A stretch of 49,512 nt of DNA, from assembly GCA_002305575.1 (NCBI GenBank), contig DBPP01000015.1:1-49512 (forward strand), in the 5' to 3' direction. The notes beneath the pieces were generated by a model that saw only the letters and a list, made by a program, of their open reading frames with translations, did not search any database and was not told the origin of the DNA. The stretch is from Ruminococcaceae bacterium UBA1417 (GTDB taxonomy: Bacteria; Bacillota; Clostridia; Oscillospirales; Acutalibacteraceae). Made by a program: the position numbers and the translations under genes. Shown here in pieces: positions 1-8,361 of the stretch. Numbering within the stretch: the stretch's first letter is position 1; every line of letters begins with the position of its first letter.

Positions 1-11
1 CTGCTCAATCT

Positions 12-39
12 GGGGCGGTTCAAAGCCCCGGGCTTTTTT
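12..39 (+). terminator. Possible terminator of a gene upstream of the window
   Basis: GGGGC (12-16) can pair with GCCCC (25-29) around an 8-base loop, followed after GGGC by six T at 34-39. The stem is short and the T run is offset by four bases, so this is only a candidate for the end of a gene lying left of the window. Confidence 0.35.
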
Positions 40-142
40 AAGAAAATTGTTAAATTCTGCGGCCGTGAATTGTGGTACAATAGAGGGCGGAAACGGAGCG
101 CCACACGGTTCGGCGCAATTTGTAAAAGGTCGGGTGGTCAGG

Positions 143-820
143 ATGGGTAGCCATAGAATTTTGATTGTGGAGGATGATGCGGCGATTGCCGGCGCCATTA
201 CCCGGATTCTGGAATCTTGGGGCATGGAGTCCCGCTGTGTGCGCGATTTCCGCAACGTGCTGCACGAATTCGCCGCATATGACCCACACCTTGTCCTGAT
301 GGACATCACGCTGCCCTTTTTCAACGGTTACCACTGGTGCAGCGAGATCCGCAAAATTTCGGCGGTGCCGGTTCTTTTTGTCTCCAGCGCTGCGGAAAAT
401 ATGAATATTGTGATGGCCGTCGATATGGGTGGGGACGATTTTATCGCAAAACCGTTCGACCCTTCGGTGTTGATGGCCAAAATCCGCGCGCTGTTGCGCC
501 GCACGTATGATCTTGGCGACCGCGTGCCGGTGATCGAGCACCGGGGCGCTGTGCTCAACCTCCATGACGGCACGCTTTTATACGACGGCCGGAAAACAGA
601 GCTTACCCGCAATGAGTTCCGCATTCTGCAAACGCTCCTCGAAAATCATGGGCGCGTGGTCAGCCGCGAAACGCTGATGACGCGTCTGTGGGAGTACGAC
701 CTTTATGTGGAGGAAAATACGCTGACTGTGAACATGACGCGCCTGCGCAAGAAGCTTGCGGCGGTGGGGCTCAGGGATTACATCGCGACGCGCGTCGGCA
801 GTGGATACATCATCGAGTAG
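143..820 (+). CDS. OmpR/PhoB-family response regulator (BceR-like)
   Basis: DNA-binding response regulator of 225 aa, probably activating the Bce-type transporter genes downstream on sensing peptide antibiotics. The receiver domain spans about residues 4-118: acidic pair E10-D11-D12, phospho-acceptor D54 in LVLMD, and the conserved lysine in FIAKPF. The winged-helix DNA-binding domain covers about residues 128-223 and ends in the usual RVGSGYIIE. The start at 143 is chosen because family members begin just before the ILIVEDD strand; an open frame extends upstream to 47 but those residues do not look like receiver sequence. A TACAAT at 76-81 may be the -10 element. The gene ends in TAG, the only such stop among the genes here. 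The kinase gene follows 31 bases later. Family is seen in sequence; partner and signal are inferred from context. Confidence 0.9.
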   Translation: MGSHRILIVEDDAAIAGAITRILESWGMESRCVRDFRNVLHEFAAYDPHLVLMDITLPFFNGYHWCSEIRKISAVPVLFVSSAAENMNIVMAVDMGGDDFIAKPFDPSVLMAKIRALLRRTYDLGDRVPVIEHRGAVLNLHDGTLLYDGRKTELTRNEFRILQTLLENHGRVVSRETLMTRLWEYDLYVEENTLTVNMTRLRKKLAAVGLRDYIATRVGSGYIIE

Positions 821-851
821 AGCGGGCATAGACCCGGGTTGGAGGATGCGG

Positions 852-1856
852 ATGCAAAAGAATGAAGCGCAGATTTTCTTTTCGTATGTGTGGGCCCATG
901 GCGGCATTGTGCTGTATCTCGGCGGCGCAGCGCTTGTTTTTGCCGCCGTATTCGTCCTTTCGGGCCTGCCCGCGGCGCCGGTGCTCTATGCGGCGCTGTT
1001 GTGTTTGATTGGCGGTGTGGTTTGCGCACTGCCCGGGTATTGGCGGTACCGCAGGCGCTACCGGGCGGCAGTATTGGCCCAGCAGGGTCTTCCGGAATCC
1101 GTGGAACGCCTGTGCGTGCCGCACGGCGCCGTGGAGCAGGCGTATGACGAAGCGCTGCGTGCGCTTTGCGGGATGCTGCAAAAAAGCGAGACGGACCGGC
1201 AACGGCAGCTTGCGGAAAGCGCCGATTACTTCACGATGTGGATTCACCAGATCAAGACGCCGATCGCCGCCATGCAGCTGATTCTGCGGGAGCAGGACGA
1301 TGCGCGCAGCCGGGAATTGCTCGCGGAGCTTTTCCGCATCGACCGCTACGCCGAAATGGCGCTGACCTATGCGCGGCTTGAAAGCCCGACCACCGACCTC
1401 GTGCTCGGACGATTTGCGCTGGAGCCGATTGTGCGCCGCGTGGTGCGGCAGTACGCAGGGCAATTTGTGCGGCGGCACATTGCACTGCAGTGTGAAATCC
1501 AGCCGGTCTGCGCGTTGACGGACGAAAAATGGCTGGCGTTTATTCTGGGCCAGCTGTTGTCGAACGCGGTGAAGTACACAGAAAGCGGCACGGTGACGGT
1601 ACGCGTCACCAAAGAACTTGTGCTGAGCGTTTCGGATACCGGCATCGGTATTGCGCCTGAGGATTTGCCGCGCATCTTCGAGAAGGGCTTTACAGGCTAT
1701 AACGGGCGCGCGGGACGGAAATCCACAGGCCTTGGCATGTATCTCTGCCACTGTGCGGCAAAAAAGCTTGGTCACCGCATTTCGGTGCAATCGGCGCCCG
1801 GACAGGGCACGACCGTTTCAGTAGATTTGCGTTCGGTACAGCTGAAGACGGAATGA
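852..1856 (+). CDS. Intramembrane-sensing histidine kinase (BceS-like)
   Basis: Sensor histidine kinase of 334 aa. Two closely spaced membrane helices (about residues 17-38 and 42-62) leave almost no extracellular loop, the layout of intramembrane-sensing kinases that take their signal from a partner ABC transporter. H132 in WIHQIKTP is the phospho-accepting histidine with the Q/K neighbours usual for BceS-type kinases. The ATPase domain shows the N box (QLLSNAVKYT), the G1 box DTGIGI, an F box (IFEKGFTG) and the G2 box STGLGMYL. ATG 852 is preferred because GGAGG at 841-845 sits six bases upstream; ATG 846 abuts that site. A terminator hairpin follows the stop, so regulator and kinase form their own unit next to the transporter genes. 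Confidence 0.9.
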   Translation: MQKNEAQIFFSYVWAHGGIVLYLGGAALVFAAVFVLSGLPAAPVLYAALLCLIGGVVCALPGYWRYRRRYRAAVLAQQGLPESVERLCVPHGAVEQAYDEALRALCGMLQKSETDRQRQLAESADYFTMWIHQIKTPIAAMQLILREQDDARSRELLAELFRIDRYAEMALTYARLESPTTDLVLGRFALEPIVRRVVRQYAGQFVRRHIALQCEIQPVCALTDEKWLAFILGQLLSNAVKYTESGTVTVRVTKELVLSVSDTGIGIAPEDLPRIFEKGFTGYNGRAGRKSTGLGMYLCHCAAKKLGHRISVQSAPGQGTTVSVDLRSVQLKTE

Positions 1857-1865
1857 ACGTCGCGG

Positions 1866-1889
1866 CTCCCCCACAGGGGGAGTTTTTTT
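1866..1889 (+). terminator. Rho-independent terminator after the two-component genes
   Basis: CTCCCCC (1866-1872) pairs perfectly with GGGGGAG (1876-1882) around an ACA loop and is followed by seven T. It separates the regulator/kinase unit from the transporter unit. Confidence 0.88.
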
Positions 1890-1916
1890 GATGGGACGGC
1901 GATACGCCCGGGCATG

Positions 1917-1953
1917 TGACAAAAATGTAAGGCGAGGCGCTGGTTTTGTAAGG
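1917..1953 (+). promoter_or_regulatory. BceR-type operator with second half-site
   Basis: TGACA-AAAA-TGTAA at 1917-1930 fits the TnACA-N4-TGTAA pattern known for BceR-type regulators (recalled from the literature on Firmicutes peptide-resistance modules). The right half with its flank, TGTAAGG, recurs at 1947-1953 exactly 21 bases after the copy at 1926-1932, two helical turns away. Both lie upstream of the transporter promoter, the position of an activator site. Confidence 0.8.
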
Positions 1954-1961
1954 AAAATCGA

Positions 1962-1990
1962 TGTTGCGCGTCGTCCGGGCGCGGTATACT
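1962..1990 (+). promoter_or_regulatory. Promoter of the Bce-type transporter genes
   Basis: The -10 element is TATACT at 1985-1990. The best -35 at 17-base spacing is TGTTGC (1962-1967), a poor match, as expected for a promoter that needs the activator bound at 1917-1953. Confidence 0.65.
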
Positions 1991-2034
1991 GTGTATAGAT
2001 TTGAAACCCGATTTGAGAAAGGAGATTTTCAGAA

Positions 2035-2808
2035 ATGGCTGTATTGGAGGTCAATGGTCTGAAAAAAATTTATACGACGCGCTTTGGCGGCAACCGTGTG
2101 CAAGCGCTCACCAATGTTTCGTTTGCCGTGGAGCGCGGCGAGTACGTCGCCATCATGGGCGAATCCGGCTCGGGCAAAACGACGCTGCTCAACATTCTGG
2201 CGGCGCTCGACCGCCCGACACAGGGGGAGGTCTGGTTGAACGGCCGCGCGCTCTCGAGCGTGAGCGAAAAGGAAATCGCGGCCTTCCGCCGGCAGAACCT
2301 CGGCTTTGTGTTTCAGGATTTCAATCTGCTCGACACCTTTTCCATACAGGACAACATCTTTCTGCCGCTCGTACTTGCGGGCCGGCATTACGCGGAGATG
2401 AACCAGCGGCTGCGCCCGATCGTCGAGAAGCTCGGCATTGCGGATATTCTTCCGAAATATCCGTATGAAGTTTCGGGTGGCCAGAAGCAGCGTGCCGCTG
2501 TGGCCCGCGCACTGATCACTGCACCGCAGATCATTCTGGCGGACGAACCGACCGGCGCGCTCGACTCCCGTGCCGCGGACAGCCTGCTCTCGCTCTTCGG
2601 CGAGATCAACCGGGACGGCCAGACGATCCTGATGGTTACGCACTCCACTTTGGCTGCGAGCCACGCGAGCCGCGTGCTGTTTATCAAGGATGGCGTCGTA
2701 TTCCACCAGCTTTATCGTGGCGGTGCCACGAATGAGGAAATGTTCCGCCGGATTTCGGATACGCTGACGACCATGGCAACCGGTGCGGCCGGTGCAGTCA
2801 ATGCCTGA
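2035..2808 (+). CDS. Bce-type ABC transporter ATP-binding protein
   Basis: ATPase subunit of 257 aa that powers the permease encoded next, in a module of the kind that protects against cell-wall-targeting peptide antibiotics such as bacitracin and also drives the kinase. Seen in sequence: Walker A GESGSGKTT near residue 41, Q loop in FVFQDFNLLD, signature SGGQKQR, Walker B IILADEPTGALD, and the switch histidine in MVTHS. The closest relatives by layout are the MacB/LolD-like ATPases paired with FtsX-type permeases. It has a strong ribosome site (AGAAAGGAGA) before ATG 2035. The next gene starts 13 bases after the stop, so the two are co-transcribed. The exact substrate is not readable. Confidence 0.92.
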   Translation: MAVLEVNGLKKIYTTRFGGNRVQALTNVSFAVERGEYVAIMGESGSGKTTLLNILAALDRPTQGEVWLNGRALSSVSEKEIAAFRRQNLGFVFQDFNLLDTFSIQDNIFLPLVLAGRHYAEMNQRLRPIVEKLGIADILPKYPYEVSGGQKQRAAVARALITAPQIILADEPTGALDSRAADSLLSLFGEINRDGQTILMVTHSTLAASHASRVLFIKDGVVFHQLYRGGATNEEMFRRISDTLTTMATGAAGAVNA

Positions 2809-2821
2809 GAGGAGGGTTGCT

Positions 2822-4840
2822 ATGCGTTCGCTTTATATGTGTTTGGCCTGGCAGAACCTTCAAAAGCACCGGCGCACCTATGTTCCCTATATGTGCACCG
2901 GCATTCTGACAGCCGCCGTCTACTACATTCTCCACTCTCTGGCCAACAACCCGGATGTGGGGGAAACGACGAGTATCATGTTGAATCTCGGCGTTTCAAT
3001 TGTCATGGTATTTTCCGTTATCTTCCTGTTTTACACAAACAGCTTTTTGATGAAGCAGCGCAAAAAGGAATTTGGTCTGTACAACGTGCTCGGCATGAAT
3101 AAGGGACACATTGCCCGCGTGATCGGGCTGGAAACGCTGGTTATGGCGCTCGCCATTTTGGCCGGTGGCGTTGGTGCCGGCATGCTGCTCGACCGGTTGA
3201 TCTATCTGCTGGTTGCGAAGCTCGTTGGCTTTACCGCATCGATCAGCTTTTACATCTCGGTCGGCAGCATCGTACAGACTTTGATTTTGTTCGGTGTGAT
3301 CAGCTTTTTGATTTACCTTTCCAATGTCATTCGCGTCTGGCGCGCAAAGCCAATTGAGCTTTTGCAGGGGGGAAACGCCGGTGAGCGCGAGCCGAAGACC
3401 AAGATCCTGATGACGATTCTCGGTGTGGCATGCCTCGGCGGCGGCTACGCGCTGTCGATCATTTCGGCGCAGGAGGTGGGGCTCGCGATCCTGTCTTTCT
3501 TTGTGGCCGTGCTGCTCGTGATTTTTGGCACTTACCTGCTGTTTACGGCAGGCAGCATCGCTGTGTTGAAGATTCTGCGCCGGAACAAGCGCTATTACTA
3601 CAAGACGCAGCATTTCATCAGTGTATCCGGGATGCTGTACCGCATGAAGCAGAACGCGGTCGGCCTCGCGAACATCTGCATTCTTTCGACGATGGTGCTC
3701 GTCACGATTTCTTCCACCTGCTCGCTGTGGTTTGGCGCGGGCGAAATGATCCGGAACCGGTATCCGGCGGACATTATGGCTTACGTGCGCGGGGATGAAC
3801 TTACGCGCGCCTTTGACGCGTTCCTTGAGACGCAGGTGCAGGCAGAGCCGCAGGCTACCTATCAGCGGTACGTGTACAGCGCGTTTACTGCGGAATACGA
3901 GCCGGGCGACGGTCTTACGATCGACGAAGGGACAGAAGAAGCGCTGCGTGCGCTTACCGACATGAACCGCATGCTGAAAACAGTTGTGATGCCACTCGAC
4001 CAGTACAACACGATCACCGGGCAGTCGGTGCAACTGGCTGAAAACGAGGCAATGGCCTTTCTGAATTCCAGCGGCGCATTCAGCGGCGACACAATGGAAC
4101 TGTTCGGTAAGACGTACGTGGCGGTCACGCCGCCGGAAACCTTTCCGGTTCGCGGTGTGGTGTCCGCCAACATTGTCGAAGCGTCCGTCCTTGTTATCCC
4201 GGATTATCAAGCGTTTCTCGACCGCATTGGCCTGGATCGGCAGATGGAAAACAGCCGGACGGCGTATTGTATAGATCTCGGCGATATGACCGATGCGGAG
4301 CAGTCCGCCTATTTTGCACAGCTTTTCGAACAGGGATGGATGGATATTGCCGCAGACGAAACGCCTTCGGGCGTCTGGAGCATGGAGTGCCGCGTGGACA
4401 ATGTGCGCGACGTGTATTCCATGTACGGCAGCTTCCTGTTCATGGGTATTTCACTCGGCCTGCTCTTCACGATGGCCGCCGTGCTCATCATCTACTATAA
4501 GCAGATTTCCGAAGGGCTCGAGGACAAGACGCGGTTTTCGATCATGCGCAAAGTGGGCCTGAGTCCCAACGAGGCGAAGCGCTCGATTCATTCGCAGATC
4601 CTCACGGTGTTTTTCCTGCCGTTGATCACGGCCGGTGTGCATATTGTCTTCGCCTTCCCGATCATCAACTGTATCCTGCGGGCGATGATGCTCCAGCAGG
4701 TCACCACGTTCATCGTTTGTACCGCTGTTACTTTCGTTGTTTTTGCGGTGTTCTATGCCATTGTCTATGCGTGCACGGCAAAAGTCTATTACCGGATCGT
4801 CAGCGAGCGGAATGAAAGCGTACGACATCCTTCACGATGA
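2822..4840 (+). CDS. Bce-type ABC transporter permease (FtsX-fold)
   Basis: Membrane permease of 672 aa. The first four helices lie within about residues 1-190 (first helix near 20-40), followed by further helices to about 310. A large non-membrane stretch of roughly 200 residues (about 315-530) comes before the last three helices; this big extracellular domain before the C-terminal helices is the hallmark of BceB-type permeases and is thought to bind the antibiotic or its lipid target. The FtsX-like signature is visible around KKEFGLYNVLGMNKGHI. ATG 2822 follows GAGAGGAGGG and is preferred over the in-frame ATG at 2783 inside the preceding gene. A perfect 16-bp hairpin terminator follows. 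Function is from family knowledge and the neighbouring kinase and regulator. Confidence 0.9.
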   Translation: MRSLYMCLAWQNLQKHRRTYVPYMCTGILTAAVYYILHSLANNPDVGETTSIMLNLGVSIVMVFSVIFLFYTNSFLMKQRKKEFGLYNVLGMNKGHIARVIGLETLVMALAILAGGVGAGMLLDRLIYLLVAKLVGFTASISFYISVGSIVQTLILFGVISFLIYLSNVIRVWRAKPIELLQGGNAGEREPKTKILMTILGVACLGGGYALSIISAQEVGLAILSFFVAVLLVIFGTYLLFTAGSIAVLKILRRNKRYYYKTQHFISVSGMLYRMKQNAVGLANICILSTMVLVTISSTCSLWFGAGEMIRNRYPADIMAYVRGDELTRAFDAFLETQVQAEPQATYQRYVYSAFTAEYEPGDGLTIDEGTEEALRALTDMNRMLKTVVMPLDQYNTITGQSVQLAENEAMAFLNSSGAFSGDTMELFGKTYVAVTPPETFPVRGVVSANIVEASVLVIPDYQAFLDRIGLDRQMENSRTAYCIDLGDMTDAEQSAYFAQLFEQGWMDIAADETPSGVWSMECRVDNVRDVYSMYGSFLFMGISLGLLFTMAAVLIIYYKQISEGLEDKTRFSIMRKVGLSPNEAKRSIHSQILTVFFLPLITAGVHIVFAFPIINCILRAMMLQQVTTFIVCTAVTFVVFAVFYAIVYACTAKVYYRIVSERNESVRHPSR

Positions 4841-4853
4841 TTTTATATCCCAA

Positions 4854-4901
4854 GCGAAACCCGCACGGCGTGCTTGCTGCCGTGCGGGTTTCGCTTATTT
4901 T
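4854..4901 (+). terminator. Strong terminator after the transporter permease
   Basis: GCGAAACCCGCACGGC (4854-4869) pairs without mismatch with GCCGTGCGGGTTTCGC (4879-4894) around a 9-base loop, followed by TTATTTTA. Confidence 0.92.
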
Positions 4902-5000
4902 ATGCTCCCGAAGCGCGAGGGCATGTGGGCAATGCCGGGGGCGGGACGCACGCCCCTTGCGTGGCCGGCGATGCTATAATCGTGCGGCACCGGGGCTGGC

Positions 5001-5472
5001 ATGATGGGGGCATACGGCAAGGACAGCGACAGGCGCTGCCGGCCTGCTTGTGCTTTATTCGGGATTTTGGACTGTTGCGGCAGACTTCGCCCTGACGGAA
5101 GAAAACTGCCCGGGACATACAAGCTGCATGACGCTCCAAAGGCTGCAAAAGGATTTGGTGCGTAGGGGGGCGCATGTGCGCCGCCGCGCACGGCGGCGGA
5201 GTTGTCGGCCGTTCAGGATTGCCGCGTGCGGAGGACGGCTGCAAGCTGCATCATCTCGTTATTGCCCGCAAACCGGCACAACGGGTTGGACCATGCGCTG
5301 CTCGAGGACGCGAAAGCGCGCGTGCGTGCGTGCGGCGGACAGATGATTTCCACCGGCATCCTCCAGGAAAGCGCGATTGTAAAGCACTGGTATAGGGCAC
5401 AGGGCCTTGCGCCGGTAGAAACGCGCCGGTTTTCGCGCTTCCTTTCACGGCTGGATTTCTGGTATGGAAGGC
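5001..5472 (+). pseudogene. Frameshifted GNAT-family N-acetyltransferase remnant
   Basis: No intact gene fills this stretch, but the three forward frames together give one recognisable GNAT acetyltransferase. From about 5012 one frame reads IRQGQRQALPACLCFIRDF. The next frame continues with TVAADFALTEENCPGHTS, a typical GNAT N-terminal segment. Near 5240 a third frame reads KLHHLVIARK, the central strand before the acetyl-CoA loop. About 5265-5275 it shifts again to NRHNGLDHALLEDAKARV, the acetyl-CoA-binding R-x-x-G-x-G/A-like region (Q/RxxGxG degenerate here), and then ends with the usual C-terminal helix and strand. At least three frameshifts are needed. A TGC-TATAAT extended -10 at 4972-4980 may be the relic promoter. 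Substrate unknown; the gene cannot make a full-length enzyme as written. Confidence 0.75.
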
Positions 5473-5499
5473 GGAGGGATAAGCCGCGTATGGCTCGCA

Positions 5500-5536
5500 A
5501 CAAAAATCGAAGAGCGAGGCTGTAGCGGCCCCGCTC
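5500..5536 (-). terminator. Terminator of the minus-strand AI-2E permease operon
   Basis: Read on the minus strand, GAGCGGGGC (5536-5528) pairs with GCCTCGCTC (5520-5512) with one G-U pair and a 7-base loop, then TTCGATTTTTG. It lies just after the stop at 5540. Confidence 0.7.
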
Positions 5537-5539
5537 CTG

Positions 5540-6895
5540 TCATTTCTTTTTGAAAATCTTTTTGAAGTTCGGATGTTTCGGTTTGACGGCTTTGCGCTGC
5601 TTTTCGTACTGCTCGAGTACGTGTGCGCTCAACGGTCGGCCACTCGAAACGCTCGCGTAGTGCGAGTCGGCAATGTAGGGATAACGGCCGGGGGCGAGAT
5701 CGTCGTTCGTCAGGTTCTTGCGGTACAGGCGATTGGTCGTGACGCGCTTGACAACCGCGTAAATGACGGCCGCGAGCGGCGTGCCAATGACGATGCCCAT
5801 AATGCCGAACAGATTGCTGCACACCGTGACCGCCGTCATGACCCACACGCCCGGCAGGCCAATGGTGGAGCCAACGACCTTTGGGTAAATCACATTGCCT
5901 TCAAACTGCTGCAGACAAATGATGAAGATCACAAACCACACGGCGTCCATCGGGTTGACGAGCAAAAGCAGAAATGCGCCGATGCCGCAGCCGATGTAGG
6001 CGCCGAGAATCGGAATCAGCGCCGAGATCGTGATGATGCAGGAGATCAGCAGCGCGTAATCGAAGCCGATCAGCGACATGCCGATGAAGCACAGGCAGCC
6101 CAGAATGACGCACTCGGTCAGCTGGCCGCGCACAAAAGAAGAAAAAATATTGTTTGCGGTCACGCAGACGTCGGTAATCGTAGCCACAGCCTTGCGCGGC
6201 AAAAAGGAATACACGATGCGTTTCAGGGAAAGCTGTAAACTTTCCTTCCCCATCAGGAAGTAGATGGAGAAAATGATCGCGAGAATAAATGTGAAAATGC
6301 CGCTTGCCAGATTGACCGTGGCGTTCACGAGCGAGCTGACCAGCGTGGAGGTGAACTCCGTTGCCCCCGAGAGCAGGCTGGTCCAGTTGAAATCCCTGAG
6401 GAAATCCAGATTGTTGGTCAGATCCAGATTCAGCTCGGCGGAAACCTGCTCCACCCATTTTGTCACGTTCTGCACGTAGATCGGAATGTTGACGCGCGCC
6501 GTTTCACCGATCAGCTCGAGAGACTGGAAGATTTCCGGCACAATGTACAGCACAATGGCCAGAAAGATCAGGATCACGACGGCAAAGGCGAGCGCCACGC
6601 AGAGCGGGCGCCGGATGGTGTGCCAAAATTTGTTGGTGCCGCGCGTCAGGCGGCCGAAAACAAAGTTTTCAAACAGATTGACAAAGACGTTCAGAATGTA
6701 GGCGATGAAAAAGCCCGCGAGCAGGGAGCCGAACGCGTTCAGCAGGACATTGCCCACGTGCAGCAGGCTGTCAAAACAGAACAGCACGTAAATCAGGCCG
6801 ATCGTAAAAGCCGAAACGGCGATCGCCGGCTTCACGAAGGATTTCGGCGTGGGCTTTTCCGGGGAACGCATGCCGGGTTTTGTGTCTTTATCCAA
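5540..6895 (-). CDS. AI-2E family transporter (PF01594-type permease)
   Basis: Polytopic membrane protein of 451 aa belonging to the AI-2E/PerM-like exporter family, whose members are variously linked to autoinducer-2, ion or proton-coupled export. It has two N-terminal helices (about residues 25-70), a third near 85-115, a soluble middle section, and a C-terminal helix bundle (about 230-380) with the conserved IPILGAYIG and a GLPGVWVM stretch. The tail after about 395 is basic and cytoplasmic. The start is TTG at 6895: TGGAGGG lies six bases before it, whereas the first in-frame ATG (6870) has no comparable site. It is the last gene of a three-gene minus-strand unit, 23 bases after the oxidoreductase. 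The actual substrate is unknown. Confidence 0.85.
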   Translation of the reverse strand: MDKDTKPGMRSPEKPTPKSFVKPAIAVSAFTIGLIYVLFCFDSLLHVGNVLLNAFGSLLAGFFIAYILNVFVNLFENFVFGRLTRGTNKFWHTIRRPLCVALAFAVVILIFLAIVLYIVPEIFQSLELIGETARVNIPIYVQNVTKWVEQVSAELNLDLTNNLDFLRDFNWTSLLSGATEFTSTLVSSLVNATVNLASGIFTFILAIIFSIYFLMGKESLQLSLKRIVYSFLPRKAVATITDVCVTANNIFSSFVRGQLTECVILGCLCFIGMSLIGFDYALLISCIITISALIPILGAYIGCGIGAFLLLLVNPMDAVWFVIFIICLQQFEGNVIYPKVVGSTIGLPGVWVMTAVTVCSNLFGIMGIVIGTPLAAVIYAVVKRVTTNRLYRKNLTNDDLAPGRYPYIADSHYASVSSGRPLSAHVLEQYEKQRKAVKPKHPNFKKIFKKK

Positions 6896-6918
6896 AGCTT
6901 ACCCTCCAGTACGCAAAA

Positions 6919-7884
6919 TCAGAATGTGAATTTTGCGCCGGTCTCAAAGGCCTTGTATGCGCCGTCCATCAGACGGGTGAGCATGACGGCTTCGTCCACG
7001 GTGGACGGTGCGGGCGTGCCCTCTACAACGGCGTCAACCCACTGGTGGATCGGCAGAGGCTCCTCTGCAGGCAGCTCGAGATCGACCCATTTGCCGCCGG
7101 TCGCCTTGCCGCCCCATTGCGCGGATTCACCGTGAATCATCAATGCGCCGTCTGTGCCGCTGAGCTCCAGCGTGTAGGGGTTGCATTCGGAGACAAAACC
7201 CGTTTCCGAAACACCGATGGCGCCGTTCTCAAACTCAATGACGGAAACGGCGTTGTCCTCGACGCCGCGGCCCGTGACCTGCGTGAACGTGGAGGTGATG
7301 GATTTTGGGGTGCCGAGCAGCCAATACAGCGTGTACATCGGGTGCGCGCCGAGGTCCATCATCGCGCCGCCGCCGCACTGCGCCTTGTCATAAAAATGCG
7401 GGGGCAGCCAGTCCGCCGAGCTGCCGTTGTGGACGTTGCGCACACGCGCGTAGGTGATGCGGCCGAGCTTGCCGGAATCGAGCATCGCCTTTGCGGCGCG
7501 CAGCGTGGGGAACGTGCGGTGCGGATAGGAAATCGTAAAGACTTTGCCGGACGCCTTAATGGCTTCAGCCACCTTTACGGCGTCCGCAACACCGATGGTG
7601 AGCACCTTTTCGGTGAAGATGTTTTTCTTCGCGGCCGCCGCTTTCTGCAGCAGGGCCGGATGGTCGCAGGTTGCCGAGCAGAGCACGACGCTGTCGATGC
7701 TTTCGTCGTTCAGGATGCTGTCGAGATCGGCCGTGAACGGCAGCCCCATTTTCTCCGCGAATGCCCGGCCGCGAGCTTCGTCGCTGTCCCAGACCACAGC
7801 GGCCTCGGCCTTCGGGTTTTCCAGAATGGCCCGCGTGTATTCTTCGGTATGCACATGCCATGTGCCGATGATTGCTGTTTTCAT
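6919..7884 (-). CDS. Gfo/Idh/MocA-family oxidoreductase
   Basis: NAD(P)-dependent sugar-type dehydrogenase of 321 aa. The N-terminal Rossmann fold runs to about residue 120 and starts with an altered dinucleotide loop (AIIGTWHVHTEEY in place of a full GxGxxG). The family E-K-P motif appears as FTEKVLTIG near residue 92. The C-terminal alpha/beta domain carries DLGAHPMYTLYWLLG, which supplies the usual catalytic aspartate/histidine pair. Such enzymes oxidise or epimerise sugars and inositols; the substrate cannot be told. The ribosome site GGAGGAG precedes ATG 7884. It is the middle gene of a three-gene unit, 43 bases after the zinc-ribbon gene and 23 before the permease gene. Confidence 0.88.
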   Translation of the reverse strand: MKTAIIGTWHVHTEEYTRAILENPKAEAAVVWDSDEARGRAFAEKMGLPFTADLDSILNDESIDSVVLCSATCDHPALLQKAAAAKKNIFTEKVLTIGVADAVKVAEAIKASGKVFTISYPHRTFPTLRAAKAMLDSGKLGRITYARVRNVHNGSSADWLPPHFYDKAQCGGGAMMDLGAHPMYTLYWLLGTPKSITSTFTQVTGRGVEDNAVSVIEFENGAIGVSETGFVSECNPYTLELSGTDGALMIHGESAQWGGKATGGKWVDLELPAEEPLPIHQWVDAVVEGTPAPSTVDEAVMLTRLMDGAYKAFETGAKFTF

Positions 7885-7902
7885 ACTTGTTCTGACTCCT
7901 CC

Positions 7903-7938
7903 GTTTGATCAGGTCTTTTTTGTTTGATCAGGTCTTTT
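7903..7938. repeat. Perfect 17-bp tandem repeat between two genes
   Basis: GTTTGATCAGGTCTTTT occurs at 7903-7919 and again at 7922-7938, period 19. The right copy contains the stop codon and last codons of the zinc-ribbon gene; the left copy lies in the spacer before the oxidoreductase gene. It looks like a short slippage duplication. Confidence 0.9.
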
Positions 7939-8326
7939 GATTGAACTGCTTGTGGCAGCGCTGGCAGGTGACGACAATCTTGCCGCGCCCGCGCGGCGCA
8001 CGAAGCTGCTGGTGGCAGTTCGGGCATTTGAAGTACTTGTACTGCTTGCGTTCCCGGAAAGCCGCCACCCTAATTCTAAACCATTTTTGCAGCGGTGTCC
8101 ACACTTTTAGAAAAGAATAATATTCTTTTTGCCTCTGGGGGATGTTGCGGGACAACATGCGAAAAATCGCGTAAATGTAAAATATATAGGCGACAATCGT
8201 CAGCGGCCAGAAACGCGTGAACTGCCCGATGAATGCAATCACGAGACCGGCGACGAGCAGGACAAGGTTCAGCGTATCCGTGCCGTACCGCCCGTACATA
8301 AACCTTCTGAGCTTTTCAAAAAACAC
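7928..8326 (-). CDS. Small membrane protein with C-terminal zinc ribbon
   Basis: Protein of 132 aa of unknown function. Two hydrophobic helices (about residues 19-36 and 41-58) are followed by a basic linker and a C-terminal zinc ribbon with CPNCHQQL and CQRCHKQF, two CxxC knuckles about 18 residues apart. The layout resembles many uncharacterised Clostridial zinc-ribbon membrane proteins. The start is GTG at 8326, preceded by AAGGAG. A good promoter lies upstream at 8362-8390, and the oxidoreductase gene follows after 43 bases, so this is the first gene of the unit. I do not recognise a specific role. Confidence 0.8.
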   Translation of the reverse strand: MFFEKLRRFMYGRYGTDTLNLVLLVAGLVIAFIGQFTRFWPLTIVAYIFYIYAIFRMLSRNIPQRQKEYYSFLKVWTPLQKWFRIRVAAFRERKQYKYFKCPNCHQQLRAPRGRGKIVVTCQRCHKQFNQKT

Positions 8327-8361
8327 GTGAAAACACGCTCCTTCGAAATTTTACTGCTTCT

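Noticed and set aside
578..1790. Long open frames on the minus strand across the response regulator and kinase genes
   Set aside because: High GC makes long shadow frames common; these are Arg/His-rich, have no ribosome sites and oppose clear domain-bearing genes.
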